Shown here one piece after another: positions 1 to 7,546 of a stretch of DNA of 64,000 nt (the first letter of the stretch is position 1; every line of letters begins with the position of its first letter). Origin of the DNA: Stenotrophomonas maltophilia (GTDB lineage Bacteria; Pseudomonadota; Gammaproteobacteria; Xanthomonadales; Xanthomonadaceae). The translations under genes and the position numbers were made by a program. The stretch covers positions 16,059-80,058 of the forward strand of contig DGLB01000030.1 of assembly GCA_002387845.1 (NCBI GenBank). The letters run 5' to 3'. Under the pieces are notes generated by a model. That model worked only from the letters and a program-made list of their open reading frames with translations, was not told the origin of the DNA and did not search any database.

Positions 1-314
1 GCAGCTTCGCGCCGAACGGCTATGGCCTGTACGACATGATCGGCAATGTGTGGGAGTGGACCCGCGACTGGTACCAGCAGCACAACGCGCTGCAGGGCAG
101 GCCGTGCTGTGCGATCGAGAACCCTCGCGGCGGCACGCTCGAGGCCAGCCGCGACCCGCGCGACCCCTGCGCCATTCCACGCCGGGTGATGAAGGGCGGC
201 TCGCACCTGTGTGCGCCCAACTACTGCCGTCGTTACCGCCCCGCCGCGCGCATGGCCCAGCCGGTTGACACGACCACCTGCCACGTCGGCTTCCGCTGCG
301 TCGAGCGCGGTTGA
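1..314 (+). CDS. Formylglycine-generating enzyme (SUMF1/FGE-sulfatase) family protein, C-terminal part
   Basis: This is the 3' end of a gene that begins left of the window; 103 residues are visible, with the first full codon at base 3. The visible part has the typical end of the FGE-sulfatase fold: GLYDMIGNVWEWTRDWY, then VMKGGSH, and a final HVGFRCV before the stop at 312-314. In the family the N-G-N/GNVWEW stretch binds calcium and shapes the active site that oxidises a sulfatase cysteine or serine to formylglycine, though many members have other or unknown roles. The cysteine pair that would prove true FGE activity cannot be assigned from this fragment alone. It runs in the same direction as the DUF1622 and porin-like genes 33 bases downstream, so a sulfatase gene may lie just outside the window. 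Confidence 0.85.
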   Translation, partial: SFAPNGYGLYDMIGNVWEWTRDWYQQHNALQGRPCCAIENPRGGTLEASRDPRDPCAIPRRVMKGGSHLCAPNYCRRYRPAARMAQPVDTTTCHVGFRCVERG

Positions 315-347
315 CGCGGGCACAGGGCATCGAATCCGGAGCGAATC

Positions 348-758
348 ATGTTGGAACTGCATGAAGTGCTGGTGACGATGACCGAACCGATCGTCACGAT
401 GATCGAGTTCATGGCCCTGATCCTGATCACGCTGGCTACGGTAAAGCTGTTCTTCCAGGGACTGTGGCTGCTGGTCCGTGGCGATACCGACGGTGACCAG
501 CGCCGTTCGATCTGGCTGGAGTATGGCCGCTGGCTGGTGGCCGGGCTGTCGGTGCAGCTGGCCGCCGACATCCTGGAGTCGGCCATCTACACCAGCTGGG
601 ACAGCATCGGCCAGCTGGCCGCCATTGCGGTGATCCGGACCTTCCTCAACTACTTCCTGGAGAAGGACATCACTGAGATCCGCGAGCGCCAGCGCCGGGT
701 GCGCGAGCGTCGCGAGGAACGTGCCGCCCATTTGGAGTCACCTCTGGAGGTGAAGTGA
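348..758 (+). CDS. DUF1622 family inner-membrane protein
   Basis: A 136-residue protein with three hydrophobic segments (about residues 17-42, 60-78 and 84-101) and a highly charged C-terminal helix rich in Arg and Glu (about 106-130). Length and pattern fit the DUF1622 family of small integral membrane proteins, whose function is unknown. A GGAG sits eight bases before the ATG. The stop codon overlaps the ATG of the next gene (TGATG), so the two are translationally coupled. Position between an FGE-like gene and an outer-membrane transporter suggests an envelope role, but this is inference only. Confidence 0.8.
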   Translation: MLELHEVLVTMTEPIVTMIEFMALILITLATVKLFFQGLWLLVRGDTDGDQRRSIWLEYGRWLVAGLSVQLAADILESAIYTSWDSIGQLAAIAVIRTFLNYFLEKDITEIRERQRRVRERREERAAHLESPLEVK

Positions 759-1729
759 TGCATCATGTCCAATCCCGCCGCGCGACATCGCCGATGGTGC
801 TGCTGGCGGTGGCCACGCTGGCGTTTGCAGGCAGTGCCCAGGCCACCGAAGGCGCGCTGGGGCGCTCGATCACCGGCATGCAGATCACCCCGTATGCCGG
901 CATCATTCCGCCCGAGCCGGGCTTCCAGTGGTCACTGAGCTATGTCGGCTATGACGGCAAGATCAGCGGCAGCCGTTCGGCCCCGATTGCCGGCCGCATC
1001 TCGCTCGGGCTGGAGGCAGACGTCAGCCTGGTTGCCGCCACCGGTGTCTACATCTGGCCGACCCACACCGGGCGCTGGAACTTCGCTTCCATGCTCACCG
1101 TGCCGTACATCACCGCCGACGTCGATGCCGGCCTGCAGGGGCCGCTGGGCAATCAGATCCGGGTCAGCGACAGCGCCTCGAACCTGTTCGACGTGTACTT
1201 CGCGCCGTTCATCGCCGGCTACCACATCAGCGAAGTCGAGCATGTCTCGATGGGCCTGTACGTGTATGCGCCGACCGCCAAGTACAACCCCGACAATCTT
1301 GCCAACCCGGGTCTCAACGTGTGGACGCTGTCTCCCAGCGTCGGTTACACGCACCTGTTCCAGAAGGGCACGCTGGAGTTCAGTGCGCTGGGCGCGTTCG
1401 ACTGGTACAGCCGCAACGACGACACCGACTACAAGAACGGGCTGGTGCTGCGTGCCGACGCGCTGCTGGTCAAGCGCACCGCCAGCGGCTGGGGCTTCGG
1501 CGCTGCCGGTGGCTGGATCCAGCAGGTGCAGGACGACGACAGTGCGCTGGCCGACCAGTTGAACGGCTTCAAGGGACGAAGCTTCGGATTGGGTCCGGTG
1601 CTGACCTACGGCAAGAAGTGGTCCGGGGGCGAGCACCTGGACATCTCGTTCCGCTACATCAGTGAATTCAGTGTGCGCAACCGCTTCGAGGGCGATCCCT
1701 GGAGCGTGTCGATCAGCGCTGGATTCTGA
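758..1729 (+). CDS. Outer-membrane transporter of the phenol MetA-pathway/SphA family
   Basis: A 323-residue protein with a cleavable signal peptide ending near ATEG and a body of alternating aromatic and charged strands typical of an outer-membrane beta-barrel. The pattern (early TPYAGIIPPEPGFQW, later YVYAPTAKYNP and a C-terminal strand ending in SISAGF) fits the family annotated as MetA-pathway of phenol degradation/SphA-like transporters, which are thought to pass hydrophobic substrates. A GTG three bases upstream is possible, but GGAGG at 746-750 is better spaced from the ATG at 758. It overlaps DUF1622 by one base and is followed after 12 bases by DUF2092. The substrate is not known. 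Confidence 0.75.
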   Translation: MHHVQSRRATSPMVLLAVATLAFAGSAQATEGALGRSITGMQITPYAGIIPPEPGFQWSLSYVGYDGKISGSRSAPIAGRISLGLEADVSLVAATGVYIWPTHTGRWNFASMLTVPYITADVDAGLQGPLGNQIRVSDSASNLFDVYFAPFIAGYHISEVEHVSMGLYVYAPTAKYNPDNLANPGLNVWTLSPSVGYTHLFQKGTLEFSALGAFDWYSRNDDTDYKNGLVLRADALLVKRTASGWGFGAAGGWIQQVQDDDSALADQLNGFKGRSFGLGPVLTYGKKWSGGEHLDISFRYISEFSVRNRFEGDPWSVSISAGF

Positions 1730-1741
1730 GGAGACATGCGC

Positions 1742-2563
1742 ATGATTCGTCCCACCTCCGCACTCGGTACCGCCGCCTGCCTGCTGATGGCCGGCATGGG
1801 CACGCTGGGCCTGCCCGCGCACGCGGCGACGCCGAAGCCGGCGGCCGCCACCACTGCGGCCGCCGCCGAACGCGATCCCGAGGCGCTGGCCGCGCTGGAT
1901 CGCATGGGCGCTGCGCTGCGCGCGCTCCAGCAATTCACGCTGACCTCCGAAGCCAGTACCGAAGTGGTGCTGGAGGACGGACAGAAGATCGAGCTGGACG
2001 GCAGCGTGAGCTACCGGGTGAAACGCCCCAACCAGGTGTTCGTGGCGCTGGACAGCGACCGCCAGCAGCGTCAGTTGATCTACGACGGGCACACACTGAC
2101 CGTGTTCGCGCCGAAGCTGAAATACTACGCGCAGGTGGAAGGGCTGGATGCCACCCTGGGCGAGCTGGTGGAGCAGGCGGCCACGCGCTATGACATCGAG
2201 TTTCCGCTCGCCGACATGTTCCTGTGGGGCACCGACAAAGCCCCCAACAGCCTGATCCACAGCGCCCGGCACGTGGGCGGCGGCACCCAGGGTGGCGAGC
2301 CGATCGAGCAGTATGCGTTCCAGCAGGACGGCGTGGACTGGCAGGTCTGGATTTCCAAGGCGAGCTCGCTGCCGGTCAAGCTGATCATCAACTCGCTGGA
2401 CGACCCGGCCCAGCCCCAGTACCGCGCCCGCCTGCGGTGGGATACGCGCACGCCGGTGCCGGCCAGCGCTTTTGCGTTCACGCCGCCGGCCGACGCGCAC
2501 CGGATCAAGCTGGTCCCGGTGGCGGTGGCCGTCGTTGAACCTGACACCGCCGAGGAGAAGTGA
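1742..2563 (+). CDS. DUF2092 periplasmic protein (copy A)
   Basis: A 273-residue exported protein: signal peptide of about 27 residues ending AHA, an Ala-rich stretch, then the DUF2092 fold. Characteristic segments are a helix with RMGAALRAL, strands around LEDGQKIEL, and RQLIYDGHTLTVFAPKLKYY, EFPLADMFLWG and DWQVWI. DUF2092 resembles lipoprotein-carrier folds (LolA/RseB-like half barrels), but its function is unknown. The start at 1742 is chosen over 1736 because GAGGAG (1728-1733) is eight bases from it and only two from the earlier ATG. A clear paralogue lies at 9174-9950 on the other strand, and each copy is followed directly by a homologous small secreted protein. Confidence 0.85.
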   Translation: MIRPTSALGTAACLLMAGMGTLGLPAHAATPKPAAATTAAAAERDPEALAALDRMGAALRALQQFTLTSEASTEVVLEDGQKIELDGSVSYRVKRPNQVFVALDSDRQQRQLIYDGHTLTVFAPKLKYYAQVEGLDATLGELVEQAATRYDIEFPLADMFLWGTDKAPNSLIHSARHVGGGTQGGEPIEQYAFQQDGVDWQVWISKASSLPVKLIINSLDDPAQPQYRARLRWDTRTPVPASAFAFTPPADAHRIKLVPVAVAVVEPDTAEEK

Positions 2564-2564
2564 C

Positions 2565-3113
2565 ATGCACCTCCCATGCATGAGACCCCTGTTGCTGACG
2601 ACGCTGGCGGGCACCTTGCTGGCGCTGGCACCGGCGCTGTTCGACAGCGCCCATGCCCAGCCCGGGCATCGCGGCGGCGGTGCACGTGCGTCCGCGCATG
2701 CCAACGTGAACCGTGCGGCGCAGCGACCTGCGAATCGACCGGTGAACCGCCCTGGCGGTGGTGCGGTCAACCGCAATGTGGACCACAACCGCAGCATCGA
2801 CCACAACCGCAACGTCAACCGTGACGTGAACCGGAACGTGAATCGTGACGTTCACGTGGATGTGGACCACCACTACGATCACGACGACCACTGGAACGAC
2901 TGGGATGACCATCCCTTCGCTACGGCGGCGGCGGTGACCGCGGGCGTGGCGGTCACCCGGGCGGTCATCGGCTCCATCGTCTACTCATTGCCTCCCAGCT
3001 GCGTGACCACCGTGATCAACGGCGTGGCCTACCAGCAGTGCGGCAGCGACTGGTACGAGCCGCGCTATGCCGGGACCAGCGTGCAGTACGTGGTGATCAA
3101 TGCCCCGCGCTGA
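2565..3113 (+). CDS. Secreted low-complexity protein with conserved C-terminal domain (partner of DUF2092 copy A)
   Basis: A 182-residue exported protein without a family name I recognise. It has a signal peptide ending about AHAQ, then a long Asn/Arg/His/Asp-rich stretch with degenerate NRNVNRDVN and DHNR repeats (about residues 45-115), then a conserved C-terminal block of about 65 residues with a hydrophobic segment (GVAVTRAVIGSIVYSLPP) and a two-cysteine motif CVTTVINGVAYQQCG ending in VQYVVINAPR. The same C-terminal block ends the protein at 8576-9172, whose linker is Pro/Gly-rich instead. GAGGAG precedes the ATG by seven bases, and only one base separates it from the DUF2092 stop. The cysteines probably form a periplasmic disulfide (inference). 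Confidence 0.8.
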   Translation: MHLPCMRPLLLTTLAGTLLALAPALFDSAHAQPGHRGGGARASAHANVNRAAQRPANRPVNRPGGGAVNRNVDHNRSIDHNRNVNRDVNRNVNRDVHVDVDHHYDHDDHWNDWDDHPFATAAAVTAGVAVTRAVIGSIVYSLPPSCVTTVINGVAYQQCGSDWYEPRYAGTSVQYVVINAPR

Positions 3114-3115
3114 AC

Positions 3116-3129
3116 CGGTAGTTTTTCTG
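3116..3129 (+). promoter_or_regulatory. Candidate shared regulatory motif upstream of the DUF4136 gene
   Basis: CGGTAGTTTTTCTG lies 85 bases before the DUF4136 start. A 13-of-14 match sits 81 bases before the second DUF2092 gene, on the other strand at 10032-10045. A second GTAGTT follows 22 bases later (3140-3145), two helical turns away. It could be an activator site, but no regulator can be named from the sequence. Confidence 0.35.
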
Positions 3130-3214
3130 CCCGTTCTGCGTAGTTATGCGGATGCTCCGGCACCACGCGGAGCGCTAGCCTGAAGCCCTGTTCACGACGC
3201 TGGAGTCTGCTGTG

Positions 3215-3760
3215 ATGAAAGCCTTTGCCCTTGCCGTTCTGGCCACCGGCCTGGTGGCGTGTGCGTCGTCGCCCACGGTCAGAACCGACCACGACCCGAG
3301 CGCGAATTTTGCCTCGTTCAAGACCTACAGCTGGGCGCAGAAGCCGCAGGGCGCATCGCCGCTGGTGGTGCAGCGGATCGTGGACGGCATTGATGCGCGG
3401 TTGCGTGCGCGTGGCCTGACCGAAGCCGCCAACGGTGACATCGCACTGGTCGCCAACATCGCCAACAGCCAGCGCCAGACCCTGGACACCTTCTACACCG
3501 GCACCGGCATGGGCGGCTGGGGTTGGCGTGGCGGCTGGGGCGGCGGCATGGGCATGGCCTCGTCCACCACGACCGTGCACACCTATGACGTTGGCACCCT
3601 GGTGGTGGACATGTTCGATGCGCGTACCAAGCAGGCGGTATGGCGCGGCTCGGCCAGCGGCACCGTGCCCAGTTCCACCGCACAGATCAACGCCGCCGTT
3701 GAGGCCGGGCTGGACAAACTGTTCGCCGATTTCCCGCCGGGCAGCGCAGCGGCACGCTGA
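3215..3760 (+). CDS. DUF4136 family lipoprotein
   Basis: A 181-residue lipoprotein. The signal peptide ends in GLVAC, placing the lipidated cysteine at about residue 16. The DUF4136 pattern is clear: FASFKTYSWA near the start, an internal repeat of charged strands, and a C-terminal DARTKQAVWRGSA followed by a helix. A Gly/Trp-rich loop (GMGGWGWRGGWGGG, about residues 92-105) interrupts the domain, as in many members. A GTG directly before the ATG (3212) is an alternative start; GGAG at 3202-3205 could serve either. The family is of unknown function and envelope-located. It is followed by a strong hairpin and then by an Omp85-type barrel gene. Confidence 0.85.
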   Translation: MKAFALAVLATGLVACASSPTVRTDHDPSANFASFKTYSWAQKPQGASPLVVQRIVDGIDARLRARGLTEAANGDIALVANIANSQRQTLDTFYTGTGMGGWGWRGGWGGGMGMASSTTTVHTYDVGTLVVDMFDARTKQAVWRGSASGTVPSSTAQINAAVEAGLDKLFADFPPGSAAAR

Positions 3761-3783
3761 CGCCCGCCGCCGTCTCACCGCGC

Positions 3784-3824
3784 GGCGTCGCGTCGCGCTT
3801 CTCCCTCCCCAGCGACGCGACGCC
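3784..3824 (+). other. Perfect 13-bp inverted repeat ending at a GTG start codon
   Basis: GGCGTCGCGTCGC (3784-3796) pairs perfectly with GCGACGCGACGCC (3812-3824) across a 15-base pyrimidine-rich loop containing CTCCCTCC. The right arm ends on the base before the GTG start of the next gene. As RNA it would be a very stable hairpin that could terminate the DUF4136 transcript or hide the ribosome site of the barrel gene. There is no U-tract, so simple intrinsic termination is not obvious. Confidence 0.6.
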
Positions 3825-4985
3825 GTGCACTTTTCCGCTCCCGCACTGCTCACGACAGCCCTGGCACTGCTGCTGCCGGCGGCACACGCGCAGCAGGCAT
3901 CGGCAGGCAGCGCGCCCGCGTCGCTGCTGCGCGACCCTGAAGACGGTCGTTTCGACATGTCGCGCTGGCTGTTGGACCACCGCGGCTTTCTGCCGGTGCC
4001 GATCATCATCACCGACCCGGCGCTGGGGAATGGCGGCGGTCTTGCGCTGGCGTTCTTCCAGCGGCCGCACGGTGGTGCTACTGCCCCAGGGGCAGAGGGG
4101 GCCACGGTGACCCGTCCGAATCTGTACGGTGCCGGCGGCGCGCGTACCAGCAACGGCAGTGAATTCTATGGCGTCGGTGCGTCTCTGCATTTTGACGACG
4201 ACCGCTGGCGGTACCGGGGCGGCGTCGCCAAGGCCTCGATCAACCTGGGCTACCACACCCCCGGGCGACGCCTGCCACCGTTGGAGATCGACTACAACGT
4301 CGATGGCGTGGTCTCGTTCCAGCAGGGCTTCCGCCGCCTCGGCGCGCGTGACCTGTATGTGGGCCTGGCCTGGATCTACATGGACATGGACATCGGCTTC
4401 GACATCGCCTCTGACCGCGACAACTTCACCCCGCGCGAGCTGGGCACGAAGAGTTCGGGGCTCGGCCTGTCACTCGAGTACGACAGCCGCGACAACACCT
4501 TCAGCCCCTCCAGCGGCTGGCTCGGGATGATCGAGGGCAATGCCTACCTTCCGGGTATCGGCAGCGACAGCGCGTTCCAGAGCTATCGCGGCCATGCCTA
4601 CGGCTACTGGCCGCTGGGCAAGGCGTTCGTGCTCGGCGGGCGCGTGGATGCGCGCTGGGCCAACGGTGACATTCCGTTCTATCGGCTGCCGTACATTGAC
4701 CTGCGCGGGATCGGTTCGGCGCGCTACCAGGACACCCGCGCGGCGGTGCTGGAGACCGAACTGCGCTGGAACATGACCCGGCGTTGGGCGTTGGTCGGCT
4801 TCGTGGGGGCAGGGCGCACCTGGGGACGGCACAACAGTTTCAGCGACGGCAGCGACGAGGTCGCCAAGGGCGCAGGCGTGCGCTACCTGATTGCCCGTCA
4901 GCTGGGCATGCACGTGGGTGTGGACTACGCGTGGGGCCCGGAGGATGAAACTTTCTACATCCAGGTAGGCTCGCCATGGCGCTGA
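3825..4985 (+). CDS. Omp85/BamA-type surface-antigen beta-barrel protein
   Basis: A 386-residue outer-membrane protein with a signal peptide (residues 1-21, ending AHAQ) and a C-terminal barrel of the bacterial surface antigen (BamA/TamA barrel) type. Visible cues are the LPVPIIITDPALGNGGG strand-turn, GLGLSLEYDSRDNTFSPSSG before a strand with EGNAYLPG, and a final aromatic strand near the C-terminus. No POTRA repeats are present, so it is not BamA itself. The GTG at 3825 is the only start that leaves a good signal peptide. It has no clear Shine-Dalgarno sequence because a 13-bp hairpin abuts it. Its last 10 bases overlap the patatin gene, which has a related barrel, so the pair probably acts together. 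Confidence 0.75.
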   Translation: MHFSAPALLTTALALLLPAAHAQQASAGSAPASLLRDPEDGRFDMSRWLLDHRGFLPVPIIITDPALGNGGGLALAFFQRPHGGATAPGAEGATVTRPNLYGAGGARTSNGSEFYGVGASLHFDDDRWRYRGGVAKASINLGYHTPGRRLPPLEIDYNVDGVVSFQQGFRRLGARDLYVGLAWIYMDMDIGFDIASDRDNFTPRELGTKSSGLGLSLEYDSRDNTFSPSSGWLGMIEGNAYLPGIGSDSAFQSYRGHAYGYWPLGKAFVLGGRVDARWANGDIPFYRLPYIDLRGIGSARYQDTRAAVLETELRWNMTRRWALVGFVGAGRTWGRHNSFSDGSDEVAKGAGVRYLIARQLGMHVGVDYAWGPEDETFYIQVGSPWR

Positions 4986-7237
4986 GTGCCGCGCGCGCGT
5001 GGTTGCTGCTGCTGGCCTTGCTTGGGGCAGGGCAGGCGCAGGCGATCGACGTGGTCAACCTGCCCACCGGAACCAGCTGCGGGGAACGTGCGCCAGGAGA
5101 CAACCGGCCGCGCATCGGCCTGGCACTGGGCGGTGGCGGCGCGCGCGGTATCGCGCACGTACGCATTCTGCGCAAGCTGGAGGAACTGAACATTCCGGTG
5201 GACTGCATTGCCGGCACCAGCGCCGGTGCACTGGTGGGCGCGCTGTACGCGTCGGGGCAGAGTCCGGCGCAGATCGAACAGATCGTGCTGGATACCGAGT
5301 GGATGGCGATGTTCAGCGACACCCTGCCGCGTCGTGACCGCTCGCTGCGGCGCAAGGCCGACGATTACACCCAGATGACCGCCGTCGGTATCGGCCTGGG
5401 CGGTGCGGGCAAACGCGTGCAGATCTCTGGCGGGGTATCGCAGGGGGAACGATTGATCGCGCTGTTCGAGCGCGCCACCGGCGGCAGCCGGATCAGCAGC
5501 GATTTCGATCAGCTGGCCACCCCGTACCGCGCGGTGGCCACCGACCTCAACACCGGCCAGGCGGTCGTGCTGTCGCATGGCAACCTGCCCATGGCGATGA
5601 GGGCCAGCATGTCCCTGCCGGGCATCTTCCGTCCGGTGAGCATCGACGGACGCGTGTTGCTGGATGGCGGTGTTGCCGACAACGTGCCGGTGGACGTGGT
5701 GCGGGCGATGGGGGCCGAGCGGGTGATCGCGGTGGACGTGGGCACGCCGCTGAGCGAAGTGGACCAGGATGCCAGCCTGCTGGATGTGATCGGCCAGCTC
5801 ACTGGCTTCCTCACCACCCGCAATGCCAACCAGCAGTTGGCCACGCTGGGAACGCAGGACCTGCTGATTACCCCGCCGCTGACCGGGCAGGTGGCCACCG
5901 GTGACTTCAACAAGGCCCCATTGGCGCTGCAGATCGGGCAACAAGCGGCCGATGCGGCGGCCCCGGCCCTGCAGGCCTTCAGCCAGTCGGCGGCAACCTA
6001 CCAGCAGTGGCGGGTGGCGCGGCAGCAGCGGGCGCAGTCGGCCACGCCGGCACCGATCGCCTTCATCGACGTCGACAACCAGACCGCCTACGCCGATGCC
6101 GTGCTGCTGTCCTACCTGCCGGTGGAAGTGGGCAAGCCGCTGGACAGCGAGGCGATGCAGCAGGGCATCCTGCGCGGCTACGGGATGGATACCCTGGCCA
6201 GCTTCAACTACGAGCAGATCGAGCGCGACGGCCAGGCCGGCGTGCGCATCAGCGCCCGTGCCAAACCCAACGGGCCGGCGTATCTGCAGGCGGGATGGAC
6301 CATCAGCAACGACTTTGAAGGCAACCATGAAAGCAACCTGCGCGCCGGGCTGCTGTTTGCGCCGCTGTCGCCGTATGGGGCCGAGGCGCGCGTCACCCTG
6401 CAGGTGGGCAGCGAGCCGGCCCTGACCGGCAGCTACTACCATCCGTTCGACCTGCACAACCGCTATGGATTCGAAGCGGCCGGCGGCTTCCAGACCCGCT
6501 CCTTCAACCTGTTTGACGACCGCGGTGACAACCGCTTCGCCCGTTACCGCGTGCAACGCACGGGTGCGTCGGTCGGCCTGGTGCGCGAGGTATCCAACGT
6601 GCTGGCGCTGCGTGCCGGCGTGGAGCGTTACCGGGGCAACGCCAAGGTGGAGGTCGGCGACCCGTCCATTCCGCGCACCGATTTCGACGAGGGTGCGTTC
6701 ACCGCAAGCGCCACCTACGACAACATCGACAGCCTGTATTTCCCGCGCGATGGTTTCCTGGTCACGCTGGGCACCTACCAGTCGCGTGAGGCGCTGGGGG
6801 CCGACACCCGTTTCGGGCAGATCGACCTGGATGCGGTGGGCGCGTTTCCGTTTGGCAAACAGGCCGTGCAGCTGGGCCTGCGTTACCACGTGACCGCATC
6901 CGGCGAGGCCCCGGTGCAGAACCTGTACCGGCTGGGCGGGCGCTGGCGGCTGGCCGGGTTCCAGCACAACCAGCTGACCGGGCAGCATTATGCGTTGGGG
7001 TTCGCTGGCTACACCTACGAGCTGGGCAAGGTGCTGGGGCGTTCGGCGCAGGTCGGTGGCACCGTGGAGTACGGCAACGTCTGGCAGCGGCGCAGCGACA
7101 CGTCGCTGGAGGACGGCATCTGGAACGGCAGCCTGTTCCTCGGCTTTGATTCCTGGATCGGGCCGTTGATTTTTGGCATGGGCATGCGCGAAGGCGGCGA
7201 GCGGGTGGTGTTCATCGAACTGGGCCAGACGTTGTGA
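4976..7237 (+). CDS. Patatin-like phospholipase with C-terminal Omp85-type barrel (PlpD-type Vd autotransporter)
   Basis: A 753-residue protein. After a signal peptide (about residues 1-22) comes a patatin phospholipase A domain with all catalytic elements: the oxyanion loop GGGGARG (about 52-58), the nucleophile elbow GTSAG with Ser about 81, and the catalytic Asp in LLDGG (about 230). A POTRA-like linker (about 355-415) and a 16-strand-type barrel fill the rest, ending in a strand with VFIELGQTL. Length and domain order match PlpD of Pseudomonas (type Vd secretion), where the lipase is carried to the cell surface by the barrel and may be released. The gene starts inside the previous barrel gene (10-base overlap). 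The family cleaves phospholipids; the target here is unknown. Confidence 0.9.
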   Translation: MALSAARAWLLLLALLGAGQAQAIDVVNLPTGTSCGERAPGDNRPRIGLALGGGGARGIAHVRILRKLEELNIPVDCIAGTSAGALVGALYASGQSPAQIEQIVLDTEWMAMFSDTLPRRDRSLRRKADDYTQMTAVGIGLGGAGKRVQISGGVSQGERLIALFERATGGSRISSDFDQLATPYRAVATDLNTGQAVVLSHGNLPMAMRASMSLPGIFRPVSIDGRVLLDGGVADNVPVDVVRAMGAERVIAVDVGTPLSEVDQDASLLDVIGQLTGFLTTRNANQQLATLGTQDLLITPPLTGQVATGDFNKAPLALQIGQQAADAAAPALQAFSQSAATYQQWRVARQQRAQSATPAPIAFIDVDNQTAYADAVLLSYLPVEVGKPLDSEAMQQGILRGYGMDTLASFNYEQIERDGQAGVRISARAKPNGPAYLQAGWTISNDFEGNHESNLRAGLLFAPLSPYGAEARVTLQVGSEPALTGSYYHPFDLHNRYGFEAAGGFQTRSFNLFDDRGDNRFARYRVQRTGASVGLVREVSNVLALRAGVERYRGNAKVEVGDPSIPRTDFDEGAFTASATYDNIDSLYFPRDGFLVTLGTYQSREALGADTRFGQIDLDAVGAFPFGKQAVQLGLRYHVTASGEAPVQNLYRLGGRWRLAGFQHNQLTGQHYALGFAGYTYELGKVLGRSAQVGGTVEYGNVWQRRSDTSLEDGIWNGSLFLGFDSWIGPLIFGMGMREGGERVVFIELGQTL

Positions 7238-7248
7238 CGCGCACGAAC

Positions 7249-7338
7249 GTTGGACACGATGCGTGGGCCGGCCAACGGCCGGCGCTACCGAAGGTTGGAC
7301 ACCATGCGTGGGCCGGCCAACGGCCGGCGCTACCGAAC
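7249..7338 (+). repeat. Tandem 45-bp repeat, two copies, REP-like
   Basis: Two copies (starting 7249 and 7294) differ at only a few bases; each contains the palindrome GGCCGGCCAACGGCCGGC. The same palindrome family reappears inverted at about 22455-22480. The repeat sits between convergent genes, next to a SMAG element. Confidence 0.8.
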
Positions 7339-7343
7339 CTGTC

Positions 7344-7369
7344 GTAGAGCCGGGCTTGCCCGGCTGCTC
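7344..7369 (+). repeat. SMAG/GTAG palindromic element
   Basis: The element begins GTAG and forms a perfect 8-bp stem, AGCCGGGC and GCCCGGCT, with a two-base loop. These short palindromes are characteristic of Stenotrophomonas. It lies between the convergent patatin gene and the small membrane protein gene, where it could serve as a bidirectional terminator or RNA-stability hairpin. Confidence 0.85.
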
Positions 7370-7546
7370 TTACCGGACCTGCAACCAGATCACCGTCAAC
7401 GCACCGATCCAGCACACCAGCACAAACCACGCCAGCACCGCATTCGCGCGCAGCCCACGCTTGCGCACGATCAGGCTCACCACCATCGCGGCCAGCAGCG
7501 GCACCAGGAACAGGGCGGCCATCCAGAGCCAGGGATGCTGTGGCAT
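7370..7546 (-). CDS. Small two-helix membrane protein, 58 residues
   Basis: A short gene reading MPQHPWLWMAALFLVPLL and ending VIWLQVR. It has two hydrophobic helices (about residues 6-25 and 35-55) separated by the basic turn VRKRGLRAN, so both ends are probably periplasmic by the positive-inside rule. AAGGAGGGG directly precedes the ATG, and the start overlaps the stop of the upstream DUF1254 gene by one base (TGATG), which strongly supports translation. I do not recognise a family. As the last gene of a DUF2092/DUF1254 operon it may anchor or regulate those exported proteins (inference). Confidence 0.7.
   Translation of the reverse strand: MPQHPWLWMAALFLVPLLAAMVVSLIVRKRGLRANAVLAWFVLVCWIGALTVIWLQVR

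Noticed and set aside
932..2818. A 628-codon minus-strand open frame opposite the transporter, DUF2092 and secreted-protein genes
   Set aside because: It is a by-product of high GC: the plus-strand genes have signal peptides, ribosome sites and family motifs, while this frame reads as Arg/Gln/Gly-rich noise.
4955..6988. A 677-codon minus-strand open frame opposite the patatin gene
   Set aside because: It is antisense to a gene with intact catalytic motifs; composition is His/Gln/Arg-rich with no recognisable domain.
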